Part shown: positions 40,835 through 49,874 of the stretch, piece by piece
Layout of the letters: the number at the start of each line of letters is the position of its first letter
Position numbering within the stretch: position 1 is the stretch's first letter
Origin: Gp6-AA40 sp035571515
Lineage (GTDB): Bacteria; Acidobacteriota; Vicinamibacteria; Vicinamibacterales; UBA2999
Length of the DNA: 64,000 nt
Direction: 5' to 3'
Assembly: GCA_035571515.1 (NCBI GenBank)
Contig: DATNCQ010000147.1
Coordinates: 62,001 to 126,000, forward strand
Made by a program: the position numbers and the translations under genes
The notes under the pieces: generated by a model
What the model saw: only the letters and a program-made list of their open reading frames with translations
Told to the model about the DNA's origin: nothing
Databases searched by the model: none

Positions 40835-41640
40835 CACGCGGTAAATCCTCCATCGACTCTCAGCTCGTGTCCCGTCACGTAGGACGAGGCGGCCGACGCG
40901 AGAAACACGAGCGGCCCCTTGAGGTCGTCGGCCTGCGCCATCCGGCCGAGCGGCACGCGCGCGGCGTACTTCTTCTTGAACTGGTCGTCCTGGCCGCCGG
41001 CGACGCCGCCCGGCGACAGCGTGTTCACGCGGACGCCCTGCGCGCCCCACAACGTCGAAAAATACTTCGTCATGTTCACGACGGCGGCCTTCGAAGCGCC
41101 GTAGGCCGGCGATTTCAGAAACGGCAGGTCGCCGGGAAGGTGCTCGTAGAAGCGCTGATCGGGCGAGACCGACGCGTAGAGCGAGCCGATGTTGACGATC
41201 GAGCCGCTGCCGCGCGTCGCCATCTGTGAGCCGAAGACCTGCGTCACCTGGAAAGTGCCCATCAGGTTCACCTCCAGCATGCGCCGGAACTGGTCGATGG
41301 GCAGCTCTTCGATGCTGCTGCGGTTGCCGCCGGAATCCGGCGGTTGATCGACGCCCGCGTTGTTGACGAGAATCGTCGCCGACCCCAGTCGGGTGGCGAC
41401 CGCCGCCGCCGCGGCCTCGATCGAGCCGCGGTTCGTGATGTCGCAATCGAACCGCTGCACCTTGAGCGGCGCCCGCTGCGCGACCGCGCGGAAGGTCGAG
41501 GACGCCGGCGCGCCGGCCAGCTCGAGCGCCGCGACCTGGGCGCCGGCGTCGAGCAGCGCCTCGATCCAGATCGGACCGAGCTTGCCGCACGCGCCCGTGA
41601 CGACCGCGATCTGATGCTCGAGGCTGAACGGATGGCTCAC
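40831..41640 (-). CDS. Short-chain dehydrogenase/reductase (classical SDR)
   Basis: A 269-residue Rossmann oxidoreductase. Cofactor motif VVTGACGKLG (an unusual GxxGxLG), NNAG, catalytic Ser in IVNIGSLYASV and YGASK with Tyr and Lys are present. A proline-rich insert (FYEHLPGDLPFLKSPAYGASK) precedes the tyrosine and is typical of PtmA-like SDRs found beside neuB/neuA genes. It starts at GTG 41638-41640, one base after the NeuB stop. Likely reduces or oxidises a sugar intermediate. Confidence 0.88.
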   Translation of the reverse strand: MSHPFSLEHQIAVVTGACGKLGPIWIEALLDAGAQVAALELAGAPASSTFRAVAQRAPLKVQRFDCDITNRGSIEAAAAAVATRLGSATILVNNAGVDQPPDSGGNRSSIEELPIDQFRRMLEVNLMGTFQVTQVFGSQMATRGSGSIVNIGSLYASVSPDQRFYEHLPGDLPFLKSPAYGASKAAVVNMTKYFSTLWGAQGVRVNTLSPGGVAGGQDDQFKKKYAARVPLGRMAQADDLKGPLVFLASAASSYVTGHELRVDGGFTAW

Positions 41641-41641
41641 G

Positions 41642-42718
41642 TCACGAACGCGCGAGCTCGACGTCGGGCTTGCTCAGCACCTCGAAGGTGAGGAAGTCGT
41701 CCTCCACCAGCGGCCGCAGCGTCACCCGTCCGAGCACCTTGTTCAGCTCGTATGGCGGGATGCCGCCGCCCGGCGACTTCATGACGATGTCGGCGGGGCC
41801 GATGACGTGGCCGCTCGGGAGATCGCGCGCGACGACGAGGCTCTTCCCCATCTTGACAATGGGCGCCTTCTCGCTCTCGTAGATCTTCTTGACGCCGTTG
41901 CCGAGCGCCTTGTGCGTCCGTTCGAGGTCGCGGACCATCTTACGGAGGCCGACCGGCTCGAGCGAGAACGCGTGGTCGGTCCCCTTGCTCGCGCGGTTCA
42001 GCGTGAAGTGCTTCTCCACGATGCGCGCGCCGAGTATGTAGGCGGCAACCGGCATCGCGATGCCGTTGTCGTGGCTCGAGAAGCCGATGGCCGCGCCGGG
42101 GAACTTGTCGCGATACGTGGCGATCACGCGCAGGTCGAGCTCCTCGAACGCCGCCGGGTAGCCCGCCGTGCACTGCAGGATCGCGAGCTGCTGGTTGATC
42201 GGCATGATCGTGTCGTACGCCCGCTGGACGTCCTCGAACACCGCGCCGCCGGTCGAGACGATGACCGGCTTGCCGAAGGCCGCCACGTGCTTCAGCAGCG
42301 GCGTGCTCTTCAGGTCGCCCGAGGCAATCTTGTAGGCCGGCACGTCGAGGCCGCGCAGGAAGTCGGCGCTCGCCAGGTCGAATGCGGTCGAGAAGAAGTC
42401 GACGCCGAGCTCCGCGGCGTAGGCCTGCAGCTCGGTGTATTCCCTGCGGCCGAACTCGAGGAACTCGCGGTGCTCGCCGTAGGTCGAGCCGAAGCTGTTC
42501 TCGTTGTCGTACGGCTTGTTGTAGGCCGCGCGCGTGTAGAGGCCGCGGTTGTCGCGCTTCTGCAGCTTGACCGCGTGCGCGCCCGCCAGCTTCGCCTCGC
42601 GAAACAGCTCGCGCGCCTTCTCGACGCTCCCCTGGTGGTTGTGCCCGATCTCCGCGATGACGTAGCACTTCGCGTGATCGCCGATCTCGTGTGACCCGAT
42701 CCTGAATGTCCCAGCCAA
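41642..42718 (-). CDS. neuB: N-acetylneuraminate synthase family protein, copy 1 (NeuB-type)
   Basis: A 358-residue synthase that condenses PEP with an N-acylhexosamine-like sugar to a nonulosonic acid. The TIM-barrel has EIGHNHQGSVEKARELFREAK near the N-terminus, VKLQKRDN, KIASGDL, STGGA and LHCTAGYP-like LQCTAGYP. A SAF (antifreeze-like) domain forms the last ~60 residues (LVVARDLPSGHVIGPADI). TTG 42718 is preceded by GGGAG seven bases upstream; no ATG fits. Precise substrate (ManNAc versus a 2,4-diamido sugar) cannot be fixed from motifs. Confidence 0.9.
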   Translation of the reverse strand: MAGTFRIGSHEIGDHAKCYVIAEIGHNHQGSVEKARELFREAKLAGAHAVKLQKRDNRGLYTRAAYNKPYDNENSFGSTYGEHREFLEFGRREYTELQAYAAELGVDFFSTAFDLASADFLRGLDVPAYKIASGDLKSTPLLKHVAAFGKPVIVSTGGAVFEDVQRAYDTIMPINQQLAILQCTAGYPAAFEELDLRVIATYRDKFPGAAIGFSSHDNGIAMPVAAYILGARIVEKHFTLNRASKGTDHAFSLEPVGLRKMVRDLERTHKALGNGVKKIYESEKAPIVKMGKSLVVARDLPSGHVIGPADIVMKSPGGGIPPYELNKVLGRVTLRPLVEDDFLTFEVLSKPDVELARS

Positions 42719-42730
42719 TGCATTGCTCCC

Positions 42731-43654
42731 CTACGCCTGAACGACCGGCCGCAGCTGCGCGACCAGCTGGTCCCACCCGTAGTCGGCGAGCGCGATCTCG
42801 CGCGCGGCCCGACCAATCTTCTCCGCGTCCGCCGGCGCCGGCAGCCGCTCGCAGCGGTTGATGTCGATCACGTTCTTGAGGTGGACGAGCCCGTGCGGCG
42901 AGTGCTCGTCGAGGTTCGTGATCACCGCGCAGCCGACTTCCATCGCCGCGTTCACCGTCGTGTTGTTCGCCCGCAGCCCCTTCTCGAAGAACGCCGCCAG
43001 GAAATTGCAGTCCACGAGGTGATTGAACACCGCCGTGTCGGACAGGTAGCCCATGAAGTAGATCTGCCCGTTGAAGATCGACTGCAGCTCCTCGAAGCGG
43101 ACGACGAACGAGTCGTCGAAGCTCGTGTTCTCGTGCAGCGCGGTGGAGACGAACACCGAGTAGGTCTTCCCCGTCGCGTCCAGCAGGTCCCGCAGCTTGC
43201 GGTAGAGCGGCACCCGGATCTTGTGCGCCATGCCGAAGGTGAAGACCCTTAATTCGGTATCGTCGAATCGCTGCGGGTTCAGCAGGGTACCGGGGCAGAA
43301 CGCCTCGACAATATCCGGCCGGCCGGCCTTCAGCTGCTCGTAGAGCTCGCGGTTGCCGCACGTGACGCGCGCGGCCGCGCGGAGCATCCGCTTCTCGAGC
43401 GCGGTGCTTTCAAAGGCGTGCAGGAAGAGGTCGAATTCGCCGTCATGCCGCTCGATCCAGGTGTCGAGCGCCAGCGCGTCCTCCGCCGAGAACTCCGACA
43501 TCTTCAGCGACAGCAGCGGACAGCGATAACGGTTCAGCTCCGCAGACCCGATCCGCACCACCGGCAGTTCGAGCCGAGCCGCCAGAATGGCATTGAATTT
43601 CGCGATTCCGCACGTCCACGCGTTCAGGTGATAGCCGGCTATACAGTCGATCAA
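42731..43654 (-). CDS. Glycosyltransferase-like protein of unknown specificity
   Basis: A 307-residue soluble protein with no membrane segment. It is built like a GT-B transferase: an N-terminal CGIAKFNAILAARL loop and a C-terminal half with FFEKGLRANNTTVNAAMEVGCAVITNLDEHSPHGL, resembling a donor-binding glutamate loop. The catalytic residues are not certain and I do not recognise the family. TTG 43652-43654 has GAGG five bases upstream. It lies 12 bases before neuB copy 1, so it may transfer the product of that pathway. An 85-base gap follows upstream with a small CCCGC/GCGGG hairpin (43713-43726) and possible promoter space. Confidence 0.62.
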   Translation of the reverse strand: MIDCIAGYHLNAWTCGIAKFNAILAARLELPVVRIGSAELNRYRCPLLSLKMSEFSAEDALALDTWIERHDGEFDLFLHAFESTALEKRMLRAAARVTCGNRELYEQLKAGRPDIVEAFCPGTLLNPQRFDDTELRVFTFGMAHKIRVPLYRKLRDLLDATGKTYSVFVSTALHENTSFDDSFVVRFEELQSIFNGQIYFMGYLSDTAVFNHLVDCNFLAAFFEKGLRANNTTVNAAMEVGCAVITNLDEHSPHGLVHLKNVIDINRCERLPAPADAEKIGRAAREIALADYGWDQLVAQLRPVVQA

Positions 43655-43739
43655 TCAGACCTCGGGAGCTGCATTCGTGCGGCTCGATTCAGGGATAGCG
43701 CGACAGGAAGTTCCCGCAGGCGCGGGCCGGGTCCTCATT

Positions 43740-44816
43740 CTAGACGAAACGCAGATACTCCCGCAGGTCGAGCGTGCCGAACTCCGCGGCCCCTGCCCGG
43801 CGACCAGCCTGACGCGCGATCAAGAGGTGCTGCGTGAGAAGGCGGTCGTCCTCGTACACCGCGGTCGTGGGAGTGCCCATGAGCGGTGCCACCCACGCCA
43901 GCCCTCCGCACGTGCTGATGAACCGGTCGGCATGCGCGATGAGCGAAGCCTGGAGGCCCAGGTTGTTGCGCGGCGTCATCCACGCGCACGCGCTGATCAC
44001 ACCCGGGAGGCCGGCGAACGTGTAGTCGGAATGGTCATCGAAGGCGACGCCGGTGTCGAGAACGACGACGGGAGTCGAACGCGCGACGGCCGCCACCAGC
44101 CCGCGCAACGCGTCGCACGTCTGCGTGGACCTTCGTAATGCCGTCCCTGAGTAGAATTTCACGGCGACGTATCGTTCCGGGAGTCCTGCCACCGCTGGAC
44201 GTGGCGGACGCGGCGTGCCTCCGTACGTCGTATGCCTCCATAAGGTGTCGAGCGGCAGATTGCCCTGCCACACCTCACGAAAGAGGCGGAACATGAGGGA
44301 TGGGTGAAGGACCACAGGATCGGCCTGGTCCGTCACCGCGCGAAGCACCTGTCGATCGAATGCTCCGCCGGCCGCCGACTGCTTGCGGCCACCGCCTTCC
44401 TCCACTCGCTGTCGCGCCTCGCCGCCCGCCGCGAATTCCGTGGGCGACATGTGATCGAAGAGGTCGATGTACTGCTCGGCAATGCCCGCGTACAGCGGCT
44501 CGATGCCGCCACGCGAGACGATGACGAGCCGCTGCGGCGCGATTCGGTAGCGGTGCTGCACCCAGCGCAGGAACGGAATCCAGTAGAGGACCTCGTAGCC
44601 GACCTCGGCGAGCCACGGACCCGCGATGACCGGCGCTCGACGCGCCGCAATGCGGCCGAGCTCCTGCTCGATTTCGGTGACGGTGAGGGCCATTGCGGCG
44701 TGCTGCTTCGCGCGGGCGCGCCGCCGTGTCCGCCGGACGAGCGGCTTGTGCAGCGACAGCAGACGGCGCGCGGTCTTGCGAGCGAGATTGCCGATAATCG
44801 CGGCAGTATTGACCAC
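43740..44816 (-). CDS. Family B protein, copy 1 (GPW/LYWIPFL signature)
   Basis: A 358-residue soluble protein with a basic N-terminal ~45 residues. GPWLAEVGYE and LYWIPFL occur near residues 65-82, VIVSRGG near 100, LHPSLMFRLF near 170, RYVAVKFYSG near 210, VVVLDTGVAFDDHSDY near 245, and MTPRNNLGLQ then ISTCGGLAWVAPLMG near 275-310. The C-terminal Gly-rich loop followed by an Ala-Pro helix looks like a nucleotide-sugar site of a GT-B transferase, but this is inference. It follows the GT2 gene by 5 bases (GTG 44816). Copies at 52580, 58957 and in the fusion at 60177 share all these blocks. Confidence 0.7.
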   Translation of the reverse strand: MVNTAAIIGNLARKTARRLLSLHKPLVRRTRRRARAKQHAAMALTVTEIEQELGRIAARRAPVIAGPWLAEVGYEVLYWIPFLRWVQHRYRIAPQRLVIVSRGGIEPLYAGIAEQYIDLFDHMSPTEFAAGGEARQRVEEGGGRKQSAAGGAFDRQVLRAVTDQADPVVLHPSLMFRLFREVWQGNLPLDTLWRHTTYGGTPRPPRPAVAGLPERYVAVKFYSGTALRRSTQTCDALRGLVAAVARSTPVVVLDTGVAFDDHSDYTFAGLPGVISACAWMTPRNNLGLQASLIAHADRFISTCGGLAWVAPLMGTPTTAVYEDDRLLTQHLLIARQAGRRAGAAEFGTLDLREYLRFV

Positions 44817-44821
44817 GGTGG

Positions 44822-45775
44822 TTACGAGATACCGATGCGATCGCTGACGCCGGCCGTCGTCGCTTCGATGACGTAGCGCGGACGTCTCCGCGTCTCGTCG
44901 AGCGTGCGCCAGACATATTCCCCGATGACACCGAGCATGACGAGGCCGATACCACCGACGACGCCCACGGCAGCCACCACGATCACCAGCGGCGGCGCGA
45001 GCACGCCCACGCCAACGCCCGCGAACCCGGCAAGCGCGAGCGCCAGCGACGCAGCGACCATACAGAGGCCGACCAGCCAGCACGCCGTCACCGGCAGAGC
45101 CGAGAACCCGGTCAGAGAATCGAAGACGAGCTTCGCTTTGCGCGACATCGGCCATCCGGACGCGCCATGCAGGCGTGGCTGCTTGTCGTACTCGATTTGT
45201 TCCTGCCGAAAGCCCAGCCAGGTAATGAGTGCGATCAGGCTGACGTGTGTTTCCCGGAATTGCCGCAGCGTGTCGATCACCTTGCGATCGATGAGGAAGA
45301 AGTCCGCGCCCGCTTCCGGCATCGATGTCATCCCGAGCGGCCGGCGCATCATCCAGTAGTAGCCGCGCGCCAACCATCCGTTGGACCGGGAGCTGCGCCC
45401 GCTGCGGGCGGCCCACACCACCTCCGCGCCGGCACGCCACCGCGCAACGAGCGCGCCGAGCGTTTCGGGCGGGTCCTGCAGGTCGGCAGCGAGCACGACG
45501 GCAGCATCGCCTCGCGCCTGGTCGATGCCGCAGGCAATCGCGATGTGCGACCCGGATCGGCGCGCGAACCGCAAGCCTCGGACCCGCGCATCGCGCCGCG
45601 ACAGCTCGGAGATGACGTCGAATGTCCGGTCGTGCGAATGGTCGTCGATGACGATCCATTCCCACGCGAGACCGGTCGCGTCGGCGGCCGCCGAGGCGCG
45701 CGCGTAGAAAACGGGCAGGTTGTCGGCTTCGTTCAACGCGGGCGTGACCAGCGAGAGCGCCGGCGCGTCGGTCAC
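44822..45775 (-). CDS. Glycosyltransferase family 2 with C-terminal membrane helices (GtrB/DPMS-like)
   Basis: A 317-residue protein: a GT-A domain (LVTPALNEADNLPVF, VIDDHSHDRTFD, ADLQDPPE as DxD region, KQPRLHGASGWP) followed by two hydrophobic helices (about residues 230-290). This layout is that of polyprenyl-phosphate glucosyl/mannosyl or arabinosyl-precursor transferases that load a single sugar onto undecaprenyl phosphate at the inner membrane. It may supply a side-branch donor. GTG 45773-45775 overlaps the DegT gene by 4 bases. Confidence 0.87.
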   Translation of the reverse strand: MTDAPALSLVTPALNEADNLPVFYARASAAADATGLAWEWIVIDDHSHDRTFDVISELSRRDARVRGLRFARRSGSHIAIACGIDQARGDAAVVLAADLQDPPETLGALVARWRAGAEVVWAARSGRSSRSNGWLARGYYWMMRRPLGMTSMPEAGADFFLIDRKVIDTLRQFRETHVSLIALITWLGFRQEQIEYDKQPRLHGASGWPMSRKAKLVFDSLTGFSALPVTACWLVGLCMVAASLALALAGFAGVGVGVLAPPLVIVVAAVGVVGGIGLVMLGVIGEYVWRTLDETRRRPRYVIEATTAGVSDRIGIS

Positions 45776-46932
45776 GATTCCCTTCCGTCACACGCCGCGC
45801 GCAGGAGCGCGACGACGTCTCGCTGCTGGTCGGCGGTCAGTTCGTGGAACAGCGGCAGCATCAGGCCTTGCCGCTGGTTGCGCTCGCTCGTCTCGAGACT
45901 GCTGCCGGCGCGCCATGTGTCCGCGGGATACGACGACTCGAGATGCGCACACATCACGCCGCGGCGCGTGGCGACCCCGCCGTCGAGCATCTTCTGCATC
46001 ACGCGCTGCTGCTCCAGGCCGTCCGCGAGGGTCACGCAGTACGACTGCCAGTTGCTGCGGGCAAACGACGGTGCGCTCGGACCGACCACCCCGGGAACGT
46101 CGTGCAACAACTCGTGGTACCGCGCCGCGAGCTCGCGGCGGTGGGCAATCATGGCCGGCAGGCGCTTCAACTGCTCGCGCCCGACGGCGGCCTGAATGTC
46201 GGTGAGCCGGTAGTTGTAACCGAGGGTCGGGTAGCGTTCGAACACCACACGCGCGGAGGTGTGTCGCACCGTGTCCGGCACGCTCATGCCGTGCTGTCGC
46301 GCCAGCCTGAAGCGGGCATCCCAGTCCGCGTGGCGCGTCGTCAGCATTCCCCCGTCGCCGGTCGTCAGCAGCTTGCGCGGGTGAAACGAAAAGCAGGCGA
46401 CGTCGCCGTGCGGTCGCCCGATGGTCTCCCATCGGTCGTCGACGCGGACCTCGCTTCCGACCGCGCAAGCCGCATCCTCGACGAGCGCGACGCCGTGGCG
46501 GCGGGCGAGGGCGGTGAGTGCCTGCATGTCACAGGGCATGCCCAGCTGGTGGACGCAGAGGACGGCCTTCGTACGCGGCCTGATCGCCGCGTCGACGAGC
46601 GCGGGGACCATGTTGTACGTCCGGGCGTCGACATCGACGAACACGGGTATCGCGCCGCAGTAGCGGACGACGTTCGCGGTCGCGATGAACGAGCTGCTGA
46701 CGGTCACGACCTCGTCGCCCGGCCCGATGCCCGCCGCCAGCAACGCGAGATGCAGCGCGGCGGTGGCGCTCGAAACCGCGCAGGCATGCGGGGCGCCGAC
46801 CCACGCCGCGAACTCACGCTCGAACGCCGCGACTTCCGGTCCCTGCGTGACCCACCCGGACAAGATCGCCCGACGCGCCGCGTCGGCTTCCGGTTCGCCC
46901 AGCCACGGGCGCGCGAACGGGATCGATGGCAT
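45772..46932 (-). CDS. DegT/DnrJ/EryC1/StrS aminotransferase, copy 1
   Basis: A 386-residue PLP enzyme that aminates a keto-sugar nucleotide. The PLP lysine lies in FSFHPRKLLTTGDGGML, the aspartate in VEDAACAVGS, and the N-terminal SATAALHLALLAAGIGPGDEV is diagnostic. It overlaps the SDR stop by one base and sits beside a dehydratase/epimerase-like SDR, so an amino-sugar intermediate of the acidic-sugar route is likely. A second, diverged copy lies at 47955-49082. Confidence 0.88.
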   Translation of the reverse strand: MPSIPFARPWLGEPEADAARRAILSGWVTQGPEVAAFEREFAAWVGAPHACAVSSATAALHLALLAAGIGPGDEVVTVSSSFIATANVVRYCGAIPVFVDVDARTYNMVPALVDAAIRPRTKAVLCVHQLGMPCDMQALTALARRHGVALVEDAACAVGSEVRVDDRWETIGRPHGDVACFSFHPRKLLTTGDGGMLTTRHADWDARFRLARQHGMSVPDTVRHTSARVVFERYPTLGYNYRLTDIQAAVGREQLKRLPAMIAHRRELAARYHELLHDVPGVVGPSAPSFARSNWQSYCVTLADGLEQQRVMQKMLDGGVATRRGVMCAHLESSYPADTWRAGSSLETSERNQRQGLMLPLFHELTADQQRDVVALLRAACDGRES

Positions 46933-47939
46933 CAGCGGCGTTTTGGCGACGCCCAGTTGTGCACGATTTCATCGTCGAGCAGGTGCTCGGGGTCGATGCG
47001 GCGTGACTCGTACCATTCGAGCAGCAGCCGTAGACCGTCACGCATCGACACAGCGGGCGCGTAGCCGAGCAGGCGCACTGCCTCGGTAGCGTCTGCACAC
47101 AGTCGCCGCACGTCACCCGGCCGCGGAGCATCGTGCTCCACACCGACGTGACGCCCCGCGACCGAGGCGATGAGCTGGGCGAGATCGTTAATCGAAATCT
47201 CGCGTCCGCTCCCGAGATTGATTGTCCTGCCGACCGCGGCCGCCGACCGGCCGGCGAGCAGGATTCCGGCCGCCGTATCCGAGACGTACGTGAAGTCACG
47301 CGTCTGCAGGCCATCGCCGAACACCATCAGCGGGCGACCCGCCAGCGCGCGAAGCAGGAACTTCGGGATGACCTCTCCGCTGTCACCCGTGTGGTGGCTG
47401 CGCGGACCGAACGTGTTGAACGGGCGCACGATCACCGTCGGGTAGCCGTAGGTCAGGAAATACGCGCGCGCGTAGCACTCGCCCGCGAGCTTGGACGCGC
47501 CGTAGACGGTGCAGGGATAGGTCGGGTGCTCTTCCGTCATCGGCGTCGTGCGCGCCGTGCCGTACACCTCCGAGCTCGACACGTAGACGAACCTCGGCAC
47601 GGCCGCGTCACGGCTCGCGCCGAGCAGATGGAGGGTGGCGGTGGCATTCACGTCATGGTTCTCGAACGGTGCGTGCACGGAGTGGCGAACGCCCAGGCAT
47701 GCCAGGTGATAGACGATGGCCGTGTCCTGCAGCATCGACGCAAACCTCTCGACGTGTCGGATGTCGAGCTCGAGCAGCGTCAGATCGCCGCGAATTCCCT
47801 CCAGGTTCTCGCGTCGGCCGTTGACCAGGTTGTCGACGACCACGACCCGGTCTCCGCGAGCCGCCAGCTGACGGACGAGCTCCGAGCCGATGAACCCGGC
47901 GCCGCCGGTCACGAGCGTCAGGGAGCGCCGAATGGCCAT
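46932..47939 (-). CDS. NAD-dependent epimerase/dehydratase (LegB/GalE-like)
   Basis: A 335-residue extended SDR. TLVTGGAGFIGSELVRQLAARG starts the Rossmann domain (residues 8-29), with SSSEVYGTAR, YGASK (catalytic Tyr, Lys), RPFNTFGPR and QTRDFTYVSDTA. The SEVYGTAR...PFNTFGPR and QTRDFTYV phrases also occur in LegB 4,6-dehydratases of legionaminic-acid synthesis, so it may make a 4-keto sugar for the adjacent aminotransferases; a C4 epimerase role is the alternative. ATG at 47937-47939. It follows the second DegT gene by 15 bases. Confidence 0.83.
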   Translation of the reverse strand: MAIRRSLTLVTGGAGFIGSELVRQLAARGDRVVVVDNLVNGRRENLEGIRGDLTLLELDIRHVERFASMLQDTAIVYHLACLGVRHSVHAPFENHDVNATATLHLLGASRDAAVPRFVYVSSSEVYGTARTTPMTEEHPTYPCTVYGASKLAGECYARAYFLTYGYPTVIVRPFNTFGPRSHHTGDSGEVIPKFLLRALAGRPLMVFGDGLQTRDFTYVSDTAAGILLAGRSAAAVGRTINLGSGREISINDLAQLIASVAGRHVGVEHDAPRPGDVRRLCADATEAVRLLGYAPAVSMRDGLRLLLEWYESRRIDPEHLLDDEIVHNWASPKRR

Positions 47940-47954
47940 GTCAGGTCTCGAATG

Positions 47955-49082
47955 TCAATCCTGCGGTTCGGCGGCCAGCCTCTGCAGACGGCACTCGCGG
48001 AGCGCCGCCGCAACGGTGCCGATCGCGGCCTCCGTCAACTCCGGATAGATCGGCAACGACAGGATCTGTCCGGCAACCGCTTCGGCAACTGGGAAATCGC
48101 CGCGGCGGTAACCGAGCGCCGCGTGTGCCGGCTGCAGGTGCACCGGAATCGGATAGTGCACACCCGTCTGAATGCCGCGCGCATCCAGCGACTTCCGGAG
48201 CGTGTCGCGCTCCGCCACCCGTACGCCGTATACATGGAACACGTGACGGCTGTCGCTCCGCGCCGCCGGCACCACCACGTCGGACCGTTCGAGTGCGCGC
48301 GCATAGGCGGCCGCATGTCTGCGGCGCGCTTCCGTCCACCCCTCGAGGTACTTGAGCTTCACACCGAGGACGGCACCCTGAATTCCGTCCATGCGGTAAT
48401 TGAAGCCCCGCACGGCATGCTCGTACCGCCGACGCTCTCCCCAGCTCCTGAGGAGGCGCATCGTGTCGGCATAGGCGGCGACGTTGGTGACCGCGGCGCC
48501 GCCCTCACCGCAGGCGCCCAGATTCTTACCTGGATAGAAGCTGAACGCCGCGATGTCGCCCATCGAGCCGCAGCGTCGCCCCTTGTATTCGGCCCCGTGC
48601 GCCTGGCACGCGTCTTCGATGACGATCAGCCCGTAGCGCCGCGCGACGTCCAGAATGGGATCCATGTCGGCCGCCTGTCCGTAGAGGTGGACTGGGAGGA
48701 TGGCCTTCGTGCGCGGGGTGATCGCCGCCTCCAACGCCGCGGGATCCATCGTGTAATACACCGGATCGATGTCGACGAACACCGGCGTCGCTTCTGCGTA
48801 CGTGATCGCCGCGACCGTCGCCACGAACGTGAACGGCACCGTAATCACTTCGTCGCCGCGCCCGATGCCCGCCGCCAGCAGCGCAAGGTGCAGCGCACTC
48901 GTGCCGGAGTTGACGCCGACGGCCTCGGCGACGCCGCAATACGCCGCGAACGCGCGTTCGAAGGAGGCGACAGCCGGACCGAGGACGAACTGCGCGCTCG
49001 CAAGGACCTCATGGATCGCCGCGTCGATCTCGGGTTGCAGCGCCCGATACTGCGCCGGCAGGTCGGCGTAGGGAATCGTCAC
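47955..49082 (-). CDS. DegT/DnrJ/EryC1/StrS aminotransferase, copy 2 (WbpE/FdtB-like)
   Basis: A 375-residue PLP aminotransferase. Features: YADLPAQYRALQPEIDAAI start, NSGTSALHLALLAAGIGRGDE, VHLYGQAADMDPI, EDACQAHGAEYKGRR, and the PLP lysine in FSFYPGKNLGACGEGG. Wording and length match the WbpE/QdtB/FdtB group acting on C3 keto sugars. GTG 49080-49082 overlaps the acyltransferase gene by 4 bases. With the LbH transferases it would give an N-acylated aminosugar. Confidence 0.88.
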   Translation of the reverse strand: MTIPYADLPAQYRALQPEIDAAIHEVLASAQFVLGPAVASFERAFAAYCGVAEAVGVNSGTSALHLALLAAGIGRGDEVITVPFTFVATVAAITYAEATPVFVDIDPVYYTMDPAALEAAITPRTKAILPVHLYGQAADMDPILDVARRYGLIVIEDACQAHGAEYKGRRCGSMGDIAAFSFYPGKNLGACGEGGAAVTNVAAYADTMRLLRSWGERRRYEHAVRGFNYRMDGIQGAVLGVKLKYLEGWTEARRRHAAAYARALERSDVVVPAARSDSRHVFHVYGVRVAERDTLRKSLDARGIQTGVHYPIPVHLQPAHAALGYRRGDFPVAEAVAGQILSLPIYPELTEAAIGTVAAALRECRLQRLAAEPQD

Positions 49083-49783
49083 GGTGCTTCCTGCTTCTTG
49101 TGGCCGGGGGACGCGTCGTCGCGATGGCGGAGAACACGGGCGGGTACGCCGGCGACGATCGCGAGCGGCGGCACGTCGTGCGTCACCACCGATCCGGCGC
49201 CGACGATGGCGCCCTTGCCGATGGTGATTCCGGGAAGGATCACCGCGTTGACGCCGATGTCCGACCCGGCGCAGATCCGCACCGGTCGCACGTCGAGGTC
49301 GGTCTGCACGACCGGCCTGGAGGTCGGACTGCCGGTGTGCTCGGAGCCGAGCAGCCGTGCCCCCGGCCCCCACCCGACAAACTCCTCCATGACGAGGTGG
49401 CGCGCATCGAGATAGCTCTGCGGCCCGATCCAGCAGCGGTCACCGATGCGGCACGTACCATCGAAGCGTCCTTGGATGATGGCCTGGTCGCCGATGAAGA
49501 CGCCGCTGCCAATCTCGAAGGTCTCGATGTGCATGAACTGGACGCCACGGCCGATGCTGAGGCCCGGCCCCGCCCGCCTGGCGAGCGCGCGCCACACGAC
49601 GCGCCGCATCATCGCGTCGAACGGCGTTTCGCCCTGGACGAAGCGGCCGTAGAGCGACAGCAGCGCCTCCCGCGATGCGGAGGCGCGAAGGTACGCCGCG
49701 AGCTCCTGTTCGTGCGGCGGATCGACGGCGACCTCGCCGGTCGCGTGCACGGCCGGGACCGTTCGGCCGCCCGCATCACTCAC
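49079..49783 (-). CDS. Left-handed beta-helix acyltransferase, longer form
   Basis: A 234-residue protein with a ~70-residue helical head and a hexapeptide-repeat C-terminal beta-helix (IGSGVFIGDQAIIQ, IGDRCWIGPQSYLDARH, IGVNAVILPGITIGKGAIVGAGSVVTHDVPP). The catalytic His is probably in GSEHTGS. Likely transfers an acetyl group from acetyl-CoA to a sugar O or N atom. GTG at 49781-49783. The 91-base gap upstream (49784-49874) contains no gene I can support. Confidence 0.85.
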   Translation of the reverse strand: MSDAGGRTVPAVHATGEVAVDPPHEQELAAYLRASASREALLSLYGRFVQGETPFDAMMRRVVWRALARRAGPGLSIGRGVQFMHIETFEIGSGVFIGDQAIIQGRFDGTCRIGDRCWIGPQSYLDARHLVMEEFVGWGPGARLLGSEHTGSPTSRPVVQTDLDVRPVRICAGSDIGVNAVILPGITIGKGAIVGAGSVVTHDVPPLAIVAGVPARVLRHRDDASPGHKKQEAP

Positions 49784-49874
49784 GGCGTGTCTCTCCCCAA
49801 CCCTGTGTCCGCGCGATCACGGCGGAATTCCGCGCATCTTCGAAACGGCCGCCATATGAACGCGTCGCGCGGCG

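Noticed and set aside
39317..41590. 757-codon frame covering ALDH and SDR region as one fusion
   Set aside because: The first ~250 codons are out of frame with the SDR motifs; the ALDH begins at GTG 40834 overlapping the SDR stop.
43740..45791. Possible GT2-family B fusion (683 codons)
   Set aside because: The GT2 protein is in another frame (44822-45775). The extra codons are shadow; family B copy 1 starts at GTG 44816.
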